DNA of 57,023 nucleotides from Planctomycetaceae bacterium (GCA_947459185.1 CANHCU010000007.1:1-57023), one strand, 5' to 3'. Shown: positions 1 to 9,673, numbered from the stretch's first letter. Notes: a model not told the origin generated them from the sequence alone. Numbers and translations are program-made.

Positions 1-178
1 AGGGTCCTCGCTCGCACAAAAATGGCCGTTCCCTTATGGGATCGCACGCCCCCGCCGCCGGCCATTCGGCCTCTAAAATGGACCAAATACCTTATTTTCG
101 GTTCTTCAGCCAGCAGATGCGGCCGCCGCCAAACCATGTGCAGCAGGATGTCCTCTTGGGGAAGTTAGCGAGGAAAAG

Positions 179-430
179 ATGGCCGGGTTCGACGCCTCCA
201 GCACGCTGCTCCATACCCAAGACTGGCCATACGAGAATGGCTAGTCCATTTGTGAAGGCTGGCATATTCGCGTTTCGGTCAGCATGCTGATGCCGGGAGC
301 GAGGTCCGCAATGTGGGACTGGTGGTTTGCCTGGCACGGCAGCGACTCCCTGCGCTACAAACTCTGGAAACCCCCGGGCCCACGTTCATGCCGTCTGGGG
401 CTGGGCCGATCGTAGAGCCCGGTCATTCCG
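179..430 (+). pseudogene. Decayed fragment, possibly DAPG-hydrolase (PhlG)-like
   Basis: Reading from ATG 179 gives an open frame with an in-frame TAG at 242-244, then an aromatic-rich stretch (WDWWFAWHGSDSLRYKLW) encoded about 311-370. The frame then ends in unrelated sequence. Removing one C from the run of five at 371-375 restores a continuation reading RAHVHAVWGWADR. The WWF..WH....RYK.W pattern followed by H.HA.W reminds me of the DAPG hydrolase family, recalled from memory. I read it as a remnant with one nonsense codon and one frameshift, truncated at both ends. The family assignment is tentative; that the region is not an intact gene is more secure. Bases 1-178 hold nothing I can assign. 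Confidence 0.4.
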
Positions 431-444
431 ACGAACGCGTGGCG

Positions 445-1482
445 TCACGCCCCGACGTAGCGGGCGACGATCGCCCGGGCCTTCGATTCGTCACGGGTGC
501 CAGCCACGATCGCCCGGCCATCGGCAAACACGGAGACCTGAATCCCCGGTTCGACCTCAGCACGCACCAACCATGGGTTCGCCGTTACGGCGCCAAAGGC
601 CTGAAGCCGCGCCGCCAGTGCGGCCAGATCGACAGCCCCTGGCCGCGCCGCCGCCACCTGCACCGCGTCGCGGCCACAGATCGCCGCCGCCTGCGTGCCC
701 ATCCTGCCTTCGAGCCAGGGAAAATCGCCGCCGCGACAGGTGGCACAGCCCTGCTCGGCGAGCGAGGAGAGATCGATCGTCTTCCAGACACCCTCCCAGA
801 GGTCACACGCCAGCAGCCGACTGCCCAGTCCGACGGTCGCGCCCACGATCAGCTTGATCACCTCGGCTGCCTCGATCGCTCCCACCACGACTGCAGTCGG
901 GCCGATGATGCCGGCCGTGTCGCAGGTCGGCATCACGCCGGGGGCCGGCGGCTCCGGGATGAGGCACCGCAGGCAGGCTGTCGTGCCCGGCAACACCGTC
1001 ATGACGCGGCCCTCGGCGCCGATCGCACCGCCGTACACCCACGGGATGCCATGCCGGCAGGCATATTCGTTGACGATAAACCGGGCCTCAAAGTTGTCGG
1101 TGCCATCCACGATCACGTCGACGCCGCCGAGGAGCGTCTCTGCATTCGTGGGCGTGAGATCGGCGACCACCGGCTCGATCTTCGCCCCGGAATTGATCCG
1201 GCTGAGATGCGCCGCCGCGGCCGCGGCCTTGGGAACACCGGCAGCCACGTCGGCCTCGTCGAAAAGCACCTGCCGCGGCAGGTTCGAGAGTTCGGGCACA
1301 TCGCGGTCGATGATCCGCACGAAGCCCAAGCCCGCCCGCACGAGCGTCATCGCCACCACGCTGCCAAGCGCCCCGCAGCCGACGACGGCCACGCGGGCGC
1401 CGGCAAGCCGCGCCTGCCCTTCGGGGCCGAGCGGCGTGAATCGCACCTGCCGGGAATAGCGTTCTGGATCGAAGGCTGTCAT
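445..1482 (-). CDS. ThiF/MoeB/HesA-family adenylyltransferase (E1-like)
   Basis: This is an E1-type enzyme that adenylates the C-terminal glycine of a ubiquitin-like sulfur carrier (ThiS or MoaD type) in thiamine, molybdopterin or related sulfur transfer. The 345-residue protein has the nucleotide-binding GCGALGS loop at 35-41, the N-x-x-RQ arginine region at 67-71, the DGTDNF segment at 126-131, two zinc-binding CxxC pairs (C170/C173 and C246/C249) and a conserved cysteine at 187 in TCDTAG. The last 80 or so residues form a short extra domain that is not a recognisable rhodanese. No carrier protein or thiamine/molybdopterin gene lies nearby, so ThiF and MoeB cannot be separated. It is last in a minus-strand run; its start lies 10 bp after the previous stop. 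Confidence 0.85.
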   Translation of the reverse strand: MTAFDPERYSRQVRFTPLGPEGQARLAGARVAVVGCGALGSVVAMTLVRAGLGFVRIIDRDVPELSNLPRQVLFDEADVAAGVPKAAAAAAHLSRINSGAKIEPVVADLTPTNAETLLGGVDVIVDGTDNFEARFIVNEYACRHGIPWVYGGAIGAEGRVMTVLPGTTACLRCLIPEPPAPGVMPTCDTAGIIGPTAVVVGAIEAAEVIKLIVGATVGLGSRLLACDLWEGVWKTIDLSSLAEQGCATCRGGDFPWLEGRMGTQAAAICGRDAVQVAAARPGAVDLAALAARLQAFGAVTANPWLVRAEVEPGIQVSVFADGRAIVAGTRDESKARAIVARYVGA

Positions 1483-1492
1483 CAGCGAGATG

Positions 1493-2542
1493 CTACCACG
1501 CGGTAGTCAGATACCCCGCCCAGTCCCAGGGAAGCTGCGTCGCTCCCTCAGCGAGCCCCCAGACGGCAAGCGCGGCCTGCAGCCGATCACACTCCTGCCG
1601 GTGCTCGGCCGTGTTGCCCGCAGCCACAACTCGCTGGGCCACCAGCGGCTTGTCCGTCCCCCATGGGCTCCCAAAACGCCAGACGTCGTGGGGCAGGCGG
1701 TCGCAGGGAAGATCCACGATGATGCAATCGACGCCACCCACGATCGCTGCGGGCACCGGATCGGGTGGCTGCGTGCCATCCACTTCCAGACCCACGAGCA
1801 TCGTGCCCTTGAGCGGCCGCATGGCAGCGACGATCCCCGCGGTCTCTTCTGGGCATGTCTCCCGCGGCACCACCGCCAGCACGACCGATGGATGCACCGC
1901 CCAGGCGGCGATGCGGTCCCTGGCCTCCGCGGCATCGAGTGGCGAGCCGACTGCATCCACGAGCCTCGCGATGATGGCCACGCCCGCCTGATCGGCGGCT
2001 TCACAGATCGCGTCGGAAGGATCGTCGATCACAGCGGCGGCAGAGAGACTCCGCAGCGACGTTGGATCGAAGCCCGTCGGGGGAATCGTCACGCCACGCG
2101 GCACCCAGCGTCTCCCTTCGAGCCAGAGTGATCGCCCACGCACGCCCAGCCGCCGGAGGCCGACCGTCCGCTCGACGACGGCGACGGTTTGATCGCAATG
2201 CTGGACCTCCGCGTGCAGCCGATAGAGATTGGGAAGTTCGGGCGTCCAATAGGCGGGCTCTGTGAACACGGCCCGCGCGAGAGCCTGTCCCGCGTCGGCG
2301 GCTGCCGCGTGATCGGCTGTCACGTCAACCAGTTTCACCGTCGTTGGCAGTGTCATGTCGCGGCCACGTCGGGGGCCCACGAGAGTACCCGTGAGGTGGA
2401 GCCGACCGCCGTCGCCCGTCCCGCAGTCCGAGATGCGCACCATGATCTCAGCCCGCATGTCGTCGGCCCGACCGGCCAGGATCGCCAGTGGCAGCGTTGG
2501 GCCGGAAGGTGTCACGGGGCATTCCTTCTGGTGATCGTTCAA
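1493..2542 (-). CDS. Glycoside hydrolase family 2-like protein, probably non-catalytic
   Basis: The function is unknown. The first 150 or so residues resemble the beta-sandwich of family-2 glycosidases: W-x-PELPNLYRL near 97-107 and an R-x-LGVRGR-x-LWLEG-x-RW-x-PRGV stretch, which in that family precedes the TIM barrel. Further on, HPSVVLAVVPRE matches the place where active family members have HPS-x-x-x-W-x-x-GNE, but the N-E acid/base pair is not kept, and I cannot find a nucleophile glutamate. At 349 residues it is much shorter than true GH2 enzymes. The start ATG overlaps the TGA of the upstream ligase gene by 4 bases, so the two are probably translationally coupled. The GH2 relationship is an inference from by-eye alignment. 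Confidence 0.6.
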   Translation of the reverse strand: MNDHQKECPVTPSGPTLPLAILAGRADDMRAEIMVRISDCGTGDGGRLHLTGTLVGPRRGRDMTLPTTVKLVDVTADHAAAADAGQALARAVFTEPAYWTPELPNLYRLHAEVQHCDQTVAVVERTVGLRRLGVRGRSLWLEGRRWVPRGVTIPPTGFDPTSLRSLSAAAVIDDPSDAICEAADQAGVAIIARLVDAVGSPLDAAEARDRIAAWAVHPSVVLAVVPRETCPEETAGIVAAMRPLKGTMLVGLEVDGTQPPDPVPAAIVGGVDCIIVDLPCDRLPHDVWRFGSPWGTDKPLVAQRVVAAGNTAEHRQECDRLQAALAVWGLAEGATQLPWDWAGYLTTAW

Positions 2543-4140
2543 GCTGGGAACCGCTCTCGGGCCATCTCACCCAGATGCCGCAGGTCGAGTTTCCCCGACC
2601 CAAGCACCGGCAGTTCTGCGATCTCGGCAAAGCTGCCGGCCGACGGCACCCAGAGGTTTGGCAGGCCACGTTGCAGGAGTTTCTGCACGATCTCCGTCGG
2701 GCTCTGGGAGATCGGCAGGTGAAAGACGATCAGTCGCTCCCCCTTGGTAGCGTCGGGAACGGACGTCACCACCGCCAGTAATTCCCCTTCCGCGGCACCC
2801 AGCGCCTCGTTCACCGCCTCCTCGATGGTGAGGTGCGGCACCATCTCCCCGCCGATCTTCGAGAACCGGCTCTCGCGGCCGGTGATCGTGATGAACCCCT
2901 CGGCATCAAGTCTGGCGATGTCGCCGGTGCAGTACCAGCCGTCCTGCACCACCTTCGCCGTCAGGTCGGGCCGGTTGAGGTAGCCCTGCATCACGTTGGG
3001 GCCGCTGATCCAGAGCATGCCGTCTTCGCCGACGGGCAGCTCCTTGAGGCTCTCTCGTTCGGTGATTCGGGCGCGGCAGCCGAGGATCGGCTTGCCCACC
3101 GTGCCTTCCCGCGCATCGACCGGCCGGCCCGGCACGTGCCGCGACGGCGGCACGTTGGCCGCCACGAGTGGCGAGAGTTCGGTCGCACCATACGCCTCGC
3201 TCGGCCGCAGGCCGAACCGCTTCTCGAAGGCATCGCTGACCTCTTTCGGCAGCTTCTCGGCAGCGCCAAACACCGCCTCCAGCGTCGAAAAATCCTCTGC
3301 CGGCGTCCGCCGCGTGTAGTAGCGCAGGAAGGTGGGCGTGGCCATCAGAAGGGTGGCATGATATTCACGCGCCAGCCGACCGACCGCCTGTGCGTCGCGC
3401 GGATCGGTGTGGTAGGCCACGGCGGGCTCGAGCGCCAGCGGCGTCCAGAGCGTGGTCGTATAGCCGTACGAATGGAAGAACGGCAGCACGCCAAGCGCCA
3501 CGTCGGCCGGGGACAGGTGCAGCATGCTGTCGATCGCCCGAACCTGCGAGCCGACGTTGCCAACCGAAAGCACAACCCCCTTCGGATCGCCGGTGGAGCC
3601 CGACGTGAAGATCACCGTGAGCACGTCGTCAGGTCGGATGCGGTCGAGCCCCAGCAGTTTCTCAAGCAACCCCACCGGCGTGATCGTGGCATGGACGAAG
3701 GCCCGCACCTTGTCGAACGTGCCGAGTTGCTTCCGCAGGTCGCCGGCATCGAGGAGCCTCGGCCCCGCATCGAGTTTCACCCGGCTGAGAAAGGCCGGGC
3801 TCGAGATCACGTGCCTGAGTCCCGCTCGTTCGATGCAAAGGTCGAGGATCGCCTGCGACGTCGTGTAGTTGAGGTTCACCGCCACGCGGCCCGAAAGGGC
3901 CAACGCCGCATTCACCACCGCCGCGCCGGCCGTGGGCGGCAGCAGCACGCCCACCATCTTTTCGTCGGCCGCGAGCACGCGATCGAGCACGGACTTGGCG
4001 GCGAAGATTCGCGTCAGCAATTCCCGGCCGGTCAGCCGCGTGCCGAGCGAGTCAGCCATCTTCAGTCGGCCGCCGGCGCTGCGGCAGGCCCGCAGCAGCA
4101 GCCGCTGCAATACCATCGGTTGTTCGGTCGCGGTGGTCAT
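2539..4140 (-). CDS. AMP-dependent acyl-CoA/acyl-ACP synthetase (ANL superfamily)
   Basis: The protein activates a carboxylic acid, probably a fatty acid, by adenylation and then thioesterification. The 533-residue product from ATG 4140 carries the P-loop [10 protein letters not shown] at 179-188, a Y-GATE-like motif ([13 protein letters not shown]), the [10 protein letters not shown] motif and the C-terminal hinge and lysine (GSGKLDLR). The overall layout resembles the acyl-ACP synthetase half of bifunctional Aas-type proteins, but no acyltransferase domain is attached. An in-frame upstream start at 4272 adds 44 residues of low-quality sequence that would overlap the divergent promoter region of leuS, so 4140 is preferred. 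It is the first gene of a three-gene minus-strand run with the GH2-like and ThiF-like genes. The substrate is not predictable. Confidence 0.85.
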   Translation of the reverse strand: MTTATEQPMVLQRLLLRACRSAGGRLKMADSLGTRLTGRELLTRIFAAKSVLDRVLAADEKMVGVLLPPTAGAAVVNAALALSGRVAVNLNYTTSQAILDLCIERAGLRHVISSPAFLSRVKLDAGPRLLDAGDLRKQLGTFDKVRAFVHATITPVGLLEKLLGLDRIRPDDVLTVIFTSGSTGDPKGVVLSVGNVGSQVRAIDSMLHLSPADVALGVLPFFHSYGYTTTLWTPLALEPAVAYHTDPRDAQAVGRLAREYHATLLMATPTFLRYYTRRTPAEDFSTLEAVFGAAEKLPKEVSDAFEKRFGLRPSEAYGATELSPLVAANVPPSRHVPGRPVDAREGTVGKPILGCRARITERESLKELPVGEDGMLWISGPNVMQGYLNRPDLTAKVVQDGWYCTGDIARLDAEGFITITGRESRFSKIGGEMVPHLTIEEAVNEALGAAEGELLAVVTSVPDATKGERLIVFHLPISQSPTEIVQKLLQRGLPNLWVPSAGSFAEIAELPVLGSGKLDLRHLGEMARERFPA

Positions 4141-4291
4141 GAGTGGGTCCAGAGGGCTGCTGCGGGCGGGCTCGTTGCCCGTCCCCCTGCAGGCATTAGA
4201 ATCGGCGGCTCCCGGACTGACCAGTTCAGACGGAAGCAGGCCCGTTTCCCTTCCCGTGCGCAGCCCGCGCACAGTTCTCTGGATCCCCGTG

Positions 4292-7084
4292 ATGCCCCGC
4301 TACCAGCCGTCCCTGATCGAACCGAAGTGGCAGGCCTGGTGGGACGCGCACGGCACCTTCGCCACGCCGCGGCTGCCGGCGAACCGCAAGACGTACGTGC
4401 TCGACATGTTCCCCTACCCGAGTGGCGACGGGCTGCACGTGGGCCATCCAGAGGGCTACACAGCCACCGACATCGTGGCGCGGTTCGAACGGATGCGGGG
4501 CACGAGCGTCATGCACCCGATGGGCTTCGACGCCTTCGGCCTGCCGGCGGAGGAGCATGCGATCCGCACCGGCACCCCGCCGCGGGAGAGCACCGAGCGC
4601 AATATCGACACCTTCCGCCGTCAGCTGAGGATGCTCGGCTTCAGCTACGACTGGAACCGCTCGCTGGCGACGACCGACCCGGAATACGTCCGCTGGACGC
4701 AGTGGATCTTCCTGCAGCTCTTCGACACCTGGTTCGACACCGCCCTGCAGAAGGGCCGGCCGATCGCCGAACTGCCGATTCCCGCCGAGGTCGCAGGCCA
4801 AGGCGAACCGGCCGTCGCGGCCTACCGCGATGCTCACCGGCTCGCCTACCAGTCGGAGGCGCCGGTGAACTGGTGCCCCGCGCTCGGCACCGTGCTGGCC
4901 AACGAGGAAGTGATCGGCGGCGTGAGCGAGCGGGGCGGCCATCCGGTGGTGCGGATTCCGTTGCGGCAATGGATGCTGCGGATCACCGCCTATGCCGACC
5001 GGCTCGACCGCGAACTCGAGAGCCTCGACTGGCCCACGAGCATCAAGAAACTCCAGCGCGACTGGATCGGCCGCAGCACCGGCGCCGAGGTCGATTTCTT
5101 CATCCCGCCCACTGGTAGTGGTGATGCGGCCTGCCAGCAGTGGAAACAGCTGCGTGCTGAAGCCGGCTTCCCGGAGCGTGCCCCCGACGACGTGCTCCGC
5201 GTCTACACAACCCGCCCCGACACGCTCTACGGCGTGACCTTCATGGTCATCGCGCCGGAGCACCCGCTGCTCGACCGGCTCACGGCGCCGGCGCACCGCG
5301 AGGCGATCCGGACGTATTGCGAGGCGGCGTCGCGGAAGAGCGACCTCGACCGCACCGACCTGGCCCGCGACAAGACGGGCGTGTTCACCGGCTCGTATGT
5401 CGTGCATCCGCTCTCGGGCACATCCGTCCCCGTCTGGGTGGCCGACTATGTACTGGCCTCGTATGGCACCGGCGCGATCATGGCCGTGCCGGCACACGAC
5501 GACCGCGACTTTGAATTCGCGAATACTTTCGGGCTCGATGTGATCACGGTGGTGGAGCCAGCCGAGGGCGCCGCCCTGGCGGCGGGCGAACTCTTCTCGG
5601 GAGACGGCGTGGCGATCGCCTCGGGCCCCTACACCGGCCTCGACACGCGGGCTTTCATCACACGGGTGTCCCATGATCTCGAGGCCGCCGGACTCGGCCG
5701 GCCGGCGGTCAACTACAAGCTCCGCGACTGGCTCTTCAGTCGGCAGCGTTTCTGGGGCGAACCGTTCCCGATCCTCCATGAACTCGACGCCGAGGGCCGC
5801 CCCACCGGCGCGATTCGCGGCGTGGACGAACGCGAACTCCCGGTGCACCTGCCACACCTCACCGACTTCAAGCCCGGTCAGACGCCCGATCCGCCGCTCT
5901 CCCGGTCGCCGGCCGACTGGCTGTTCGTCGAACGCGACGGCAAGAGGTATCGGCGCGAGACCAACACGATGCCGCAGTGGGCCGGCTCCTGCTGGTACTA
6001 CCTCCGTTTTCTCGACCCCGGCAACACCGACCGCTTCCTCGACCCCGAGATCGAGAAGGCCTGGATGCCGGTCGATCTCTACGTCGGCGGCGCGGAGCAT
6101 GCCGTGCTCCATCTGCTCTACAGCCGGTTCTGGCACAAGGTGCTCTTCGACCGCGGCCATGTCTCGCATGCCGAGCCGTTCGGGAAGCTCGTGAACCAGG
6201 GGATGATCCTGGGCGAAATGGAGTTCACCGGCTACCGCAGCGCGAAGGGTGGCTGGGTGATGGCGGGCCAGCAGGGGGAGGGTGATTCCCCGGTGAAGGT
6301 TCGCGCCGATCAGGTGGAGAAGCAGGGGGAGCACTTCGTGCTCCGCGACGCGCCCAAGATCCGCGTCGAGAGCCGGGCCTACAAGATGTCGAAGAGCCGC
6401 GGCAACGTGGTGAATCCCGATCAGGTCGTCCGCGACCACGGTGCCGACAGCTTGAGGCTCTACGAGATGTTCATGGGACCGCTGGAGGCGACGAAGCCCT
6501 GGAGCACGGCGGGCGTGGGGGGCGTGCGAGGGTTCCTCGACCGCTGCTGGCGTCTCGTCGTCGATGAACGGGCCGACGGAATCACGCTGGCCCCACAGGT
6601 CTGTGACGACGCCCCGACCGACGACCAGCTTCGCGAGATCAACCGCACGATCGACAAGGTGACGAAGGACATCCACGCGCTCTCATTCAATACTGCGATC
6701 GCTCGCATGATGGAGTTTGTGAATTTCTGCACGCCGCTCGAGCGGCGGCCGCGGGCGATCCTTGAACCGTTCGTGACCGTGCTCGCTCCCTTCGCGCCGC
6801 ATCTCGCCGAGGAACTCTGGGAGATTCTCGGCCGGCCCGCCCCCGTGTCGTTGGCCGCATGGCCTGCCATCGAGGAGAAGTGGCTCAAGGACGACACGGT
6901 CGAAATCCCTGTGCAGATCCAGGGGAAGCTCCGCGGCCGCGTGGTCGTGCCCGCTGACGCCGATGCCGAGGCGATGAAGGCAGCGGCGGTGGCCGATCCG
7001 AAGATCGCCGAACTGATCGCCGGCAAGGAGATCGCCAAGGTCGTGGCGGTCCCCGGGCGGCTCGTGAACTTCGTGCTGAAGTGA
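4292..7084 (+). CDS. leuS: Leucyl-tRNA synthetase
   Basis: A class I aminoacyl-tRNA synthetase that charges tRNA-Leu. The 930-residue product from ATG 4292 begins with the typical [14 protein letters not shown] start. It has the HIGH signature as HVGH at 49-52 in [15 protein letters not shown], the CP1 editing domain ([13 protein letters not shown]; the [15 protein letters not shown] segment) and KMSKS near residue 698. The anticodon-binding and C-terminal domains follow. It is somewhat longer than the usual 860-residue bacterial enzyme, with an extra stretch ahead of the editing domain. A GTG one codon upstream (4289) is a possible alternative start. The open frame extends far upstream, but that part lies in the divergent gene. 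A strong palindrome begins directly after its stop. Confidence 0.98.
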   Translation: MPRYQPSLIEPKWQAWWDAHGTFATPRLPANRKTYVLDMFPYPSGDGLHVGHPEGYTATDIVARFERMRGTSVMHPMGFDAFGLPAEEHAIRTGTPPRESTERNIDTFRRQLRMLGFSYDWNRSLATTDPEYVRWTQWIFLQLFDTWFDTALQKGRPIAELPIPAEVAGQGEPAVAAYRDAHRLAYQSEAPVNWCPALGTVLANEEVIGGVSERGGHPVVRIPLRQWMLRITAYADRLDRELESLDWPTSIKKLQRDWIGRSTGAEVDFFIPPTGSGDAACQQWKQLRAEAGFPERAPDDVLRVYTTRPDTLYGVTFMVIAPEHPLLDRLTAPAHREAIRTYCEAASRKSDLDRTDLARDKTGVFTGSYVVHPLSGTSVPVWVADYVLASYGTGAIMAVPAHDDRDFEFANTFGLDVITVVEPAEGAALAAGELFSGDGVAIASGPYTGLDTRAFITRVSHDLEAAGLGRPAVNYKLRDWLFSRQRFWGEPFPILHELDAEGRPTGAIRGVDERELPVHLPHLTDFKPGQTPDPPLSRSPADWLFVERDGKRYRRETNTMPQWAGSCWYYLRFLDPGNTDRFLDPEIEKAWMPVDLYVGGAEHAVLHLLYSRFWHKVLFDRGHVSHAEPFGKLVNQGMILGEMEFTGYRSAKGGWVMAGQQGEGDSPVKVRADQVEKQGEHFVLRDAPKIRVESRAYKMSKSRGNVVNPDQVVRDHGADSLRLYEMFMGPLEATKPWSTAGVGGVRGFLDRCWRLVVDERADGITLAPQVCDDAPTDDQLREINRTIDKVTKDIHALSFNTAIARMMEFVNFCTPLERRPRAILEPFVTVLAPFAPHLAEELWEILGRPAPVSLAAWPAIEEKWLKDDTVEIPVQIQGKLRGRVVVPADADAEAMKAAAVADPKIAELIAGKEIAKVVAVPGRLVNFVLK

Positions 7085-7085
7085 A

Positions 7086-7135
7086 AAAAGGGGACGCAGC
7101 TCTTTTCCGGACGGAAAAGAGCTGCGTCCCCTTTT
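7086..7135. repeat. Perfect palindrome with 24-bp arms, possible terminator or REP-like element
   Basis: Arms 7086-7109 and 7112-7135 are exact reverse complements separated by only two bases. The outer four pairs are A-T, so the 3' arm ends in TTTT as in an intrinsic terminator. It starts 1 base after the leuS stop and ends 71 bases before glgC. Degenerate one-armed relatives occur at 40536-40559 and about 40666-40687, which suggests a dispersed family rather than a one-off terminator. Confidence 0.85.
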
Positions 7136-7206
7136 CCATGCATCGCGGGTTCCCGTAGCATGATGGCCGGCGGGCAGGCACAGGCATTCGCAAGGAAGGC
7201 GTCAAG

Positions 7207-8499
7207 ATGAGCGTGCAACGTGTATTGGCTCTGGTGCTCGGCGGTGGACGCGGCACCCGGCTCTATCCCCTCACCCGCGACCGTTCCAAGCCCGCCGTGC
7301 CTCTGGCGGGCAAGTACCGCATCATCGACGTGCCGCTCTCCAACTGCATCAACAGCGGCGTGCAGCGGATCTACGTGCTCACGCAGTTCAACTCCGTGAG
7401 CCTGCACAGGCACATCCGCCGCACCTACACGTTCGATCCGTTCAACGGCGGCTTCGTGGAGATTCTGGCCGCCCAGCAGACGACCGACAACGCGGGATGG
7501 TATCAGGGCACCGCCGACGCGGTTCGCCAAAACCTCCGCTACATCCAGCAGCCCGACATTCGCCACGTGCTGATCCTCTCCGGCGACCAGCTCTACCGGA
7601 TGAACTACGCCGACATGTTGGCCACCCACATGTCGAGCCGCGCCGACGTCACGATCGCGGGGATTCCGGTTCACGCGGAGGCGGCCTCGGCGCTCGGCAT
7701 CATGCGGCTCGACGGCCATGGCCGCGTCGAGGGCTTTCTGGAGAAGCCGCAGACGCAGAAAGAACTCGACATGATGCGGACCGACCCTGACTGGATCGAG
7801 CGGCAGGGCATCCCTGCCCAGGGTCGCAGCCTGATGGCGAGCATGGGCATCTACCTGTTCGACCGCGACTGCCTCGTCGACCTGCTCACCAAGACCGATT
7901 ACCAGGACTTCGGCCGCGAGGTTTTCCCGGCGTCGATCCGTGCCAAGAAGGTGCAGCTGCACCCGTTCGACGGCTACTGGGAGGACATCGGCACGATCCG
8001 CTCCTACTACCAGTGCAACCTCGATCTGGCCAGCCCCGCGCCACCATTCGACATGGCCATGCCGGAGGCCCCGATCTATTCCCGCGGCAGGTTCCTGCCG
8101 CCATCACGCATCGACGGCGCCACCATTCGGCACAGCCTGCTTTCCGACGGCTGCCTCGTCGAAGAAGGAGCGGTGATCGAGAACAGCGTGATCGGCGTGC
8201 GCTGCCGGATCGACCGCGACGTGGTGATCCGCAATTCCGTGATCCTCGGCAACGACTTCTTCGAGACGGCGGACGACATCGCCGCCAACACTGCCAAGGG
8301 CCTGCCGCGGATGGGCATCGGCGCGGGCACCGTGATCGAGGGTGCGATCGTCGACAAGAACGTGCGGATTGGCCGCGGGGCCAGGATCGTCAACGACCAT
8401 GGCTGCGAGACATCAGCCGATAGCGACCGTTTCACGGTCCGCGACGGCATCGCCGTGGTGCCCAAGGACGCGGTCGTTCCCGACGGCTGGCGTCCCTAG
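7207..8499 (+). CDS. glgC: Glucose-1-phosphate adenylyltransferase, cyanobacterial/plant-like
   Basis: It makes ADP-glucose from glucose-1-phosphate and ATP for glycogen synthesis. The 430-residue protein opens with GGGRGTRLYPLTRDRSKPAV (residues 12-31), then SNCINSG, LTQFNS and the GTADAVRQNL motif. A GDQLYRMNY motif sits where other family members have GDHLYRMDY. The C-terminal left-handed beta-helix regulatory domain follows. The FVEILAAQQT and W-x-QGTADAV wording is that of cyanobacterial and plant enzymes, and differs clearly from the second copy at 52218-53501. A good ribosome-binding site (AAGGAAGG, 7 bases upstream) supports ATG 7207. The other glycogen genes are not adjacent. Confidence 0.95.
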   Translation: MSVQRVLALVLGGGRGTRLYPLTRDRSKPAVPLAGKYRIIDVPLSNCINSGVQRIYVLTQFNSVSLHRHIRRTYTFDPFNGGFVEILAAQQTTDNAGWYQGTADAVRQNLRYIQQPDIRHVLILSGDQLYRMNYADMLATHMSSRADVTIAGIPVHAEAASALGIMRLDGHGRVEGFLEKPQTQKELDMMRTDPDWIERQGIPAQGRSLMASMGIYLFDRDCLVDLLTKTDYQDFGREVFPASIRAKKVQLHPFDGYWEDIGTIRSYYQCNLDLASPAPPFDMAMPEAPIYSRGRFLPPSRIDGATIRHSLLSDGCLVEEGAVIENSVIGVRCRIDRDVVIRNSVILGNDFFETADDIAANTAKGLPRMGIGAGTVIEGAIVDKNVRIGRGARIVNDHGCETSADSDRFTVRDGIAVVPKDAVVPDGWRP

Positions 8500-8532
8500 C
8501 ACGACGTCCGTGAGCCGGTTAAGGGGCTCCGC

Positions 8533-9135
8533 TCAGCGGCTGCGGGCCCGCCAGCCGGGAGTCTCGCCAGTCTGGACAGGCTGCGTGACAGGAGCCACTG
8601 AAGGCTGTGTCGCCCCCTGCGATTCTCCTAAGGGAGCACCCTCTTCAGCCGCAGCGTGTTCGGCCTTCGCTTCTTTTTTGTCCGTCTGCGGCGTGTCTGT
8701 CTGTTCCATGGCGGCTGGCACAGGCTCGAGTGCGTCTGCCGTGGAGCCAGCCGCTTCAGGAACCACCTCCAGTCGGCCGTCTGTCCCGATCTCTTCCTCC
8801 GATTCCCCGACCACGGCGACCGCCTGCTGCAACGCGTCCGCGCCGGTCTCGTCGGCGAGCGTGGGCGTCGACTCGTTCTCTTGCGGCCCTTCGGCCTGAG
8901 CACCGCCGTTTTTCACGATCAGCGGCCACGGCTTCGGAGCTGCCCGCAGTGGCAGGATGCCGTTGCTGCGGGCGCGGAAGTCGTTTTGTGGCGACGAACC
9001 GTTAGGCACCGGTCCGGAATAGTCGAACGGATCGGGGCACATCGTGCAGCCGATCGAAGCCAGCCCCATGGCGGCCACCGTCGCAAGCGTCCATGCCCGC
9101 GGAAGCGGATCCCGTGTCAGTCGTGCCTCAACCAT
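8533..9135 (-). CDS. Probable lipoprotein, acidic C-terminal region
   Basis: No function is recognised. From ATG 9135 the product is 200 residues. A basic N-terminus and a hydrophobic segment (TLATVAAMGLASIGC) end in a cysteine that could be lipidated, although serine at -3 is not the ideal lipobox residue. A conserved-looking stretch follows (CPDPFDYSGPVPNG, then NDFRARSNGILP), and then about 130 residues rich in Glu, Ala, Pro and Thr that look disordered. Short envelope lipoproteins of this build are common in planctomycetes. An earlier in-frame ATG at 9207 would only add a proline/glycine-rich leader. A repeated element lies about 270 bp upstream. Confidence 0.6.
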   Translation of the reverse strand: MVEARLTRDPLPRAWTLATVAAMGLASIGCTMCPDPFDYSGPVPNGSSPQNDFRARSNGILPLRAAPKPWPLIVKNGGAQAEGPQENESTPTLADETGADALQQAVAVVGESEEEIGTDGRLEVVPEAAGSTADALEPVPAAMEQTDTPQTDKKEAKAEHAAAEEGAPLGESQGATQPSVAPVTQPVQTGETPGWRARSR

Positions 9136-9673
9136 GCGGTCCCTTCCAGATGGCGGGATCGGTCTCCCACCGGGCGTCGCAGGCCTCCCCAAAGGCCCGC
9201 GATTCACGCCGTCGCCCGGGCGTCACGCCCCGGAGCTCATCAGCGGCTGCTCCCCACCCCCAACACCCACAAAAGTTTTCGGCCGATCGGCGGTCGCTTC
9301 TCCAGAAAAACCGGCTCAACCGTCAAAACCGGCCCGAGCGAGCGACTGGGAGACACGAAATCTCTCGATGCTGAGGAGCCGGTGGCGACCCACCGCCGTT
9401 TGGGGAGCCGGGATCGGCGGAAGCTCGAGGAGCTTTTGGATTTTTCGCCTCAGCGGGAGAGAGCACAACCACAACGCGTGATGGCGAAAAAGCCACCGCG
9501 ACGAGACTTCTGCCGTCCCGGCGGCACATGCCGCAGCCGGCGACGGTGTGTTCACGAAAAACATCGCATCGTGTCGCCACGACAGGCGGATGCCTGTCCT
9601 CAGCCAGCCTCTTGGCCGACATCCGTCGGCTGGTTCTTACCCGGCCCTCCGGGCCTGGCGCCGAGCGGGCCCG
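9136..9673. other. Long intergenic region with a dispersed element
   Basis: These 540 bases separate the lipoprotein start from the uracil-DNA glycosylase stop, both on the minus strand. No convincing gene is present; the short open frames are proline/arginine-rich. It contains the repeat at 9405-9447 and, further right (about 9492-9575), weaker similarity to 26598-26700 and 12211-12250. Confidence 0.6.
9405..9447 (-). repeat. Dispersed intergenic element, copy A
   Basis: This 43-base stretch matches 26486-26529 with one substitution and one inserted base. It includes the run GAGGAGCTTTTGGATTTTTC (plus strand). Similarity continues patchily to the right for about 150 bases in both places. 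It lies upstream of the minus-strand lipoprotein gene. A regulatory or transcript-processing role is possible but unproven. Confidence 0.75.

Noticed and set aside
2833..5118. Long plus-strand open frame spanning the ligase and the start of leuS
   Set aside because: It crosses two well-supported genes in the wrong frame and its translation is Arg-rich and unlike any family.
4226..6676. A very long open frame (816 codons) on the strand opposite leuS
   Set aside because: It is antisense to a strongly conserved synthetase, its translation is His/Arg/Val/Glu-rich with no motif, and such shadows are expected at this GC content.
6460..7962. Minus-strand open frame over the leuS end and glgC start
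   Set aside because: It overlaps two conserved plus-strand genes and the perfect palindrome; no motif was found.
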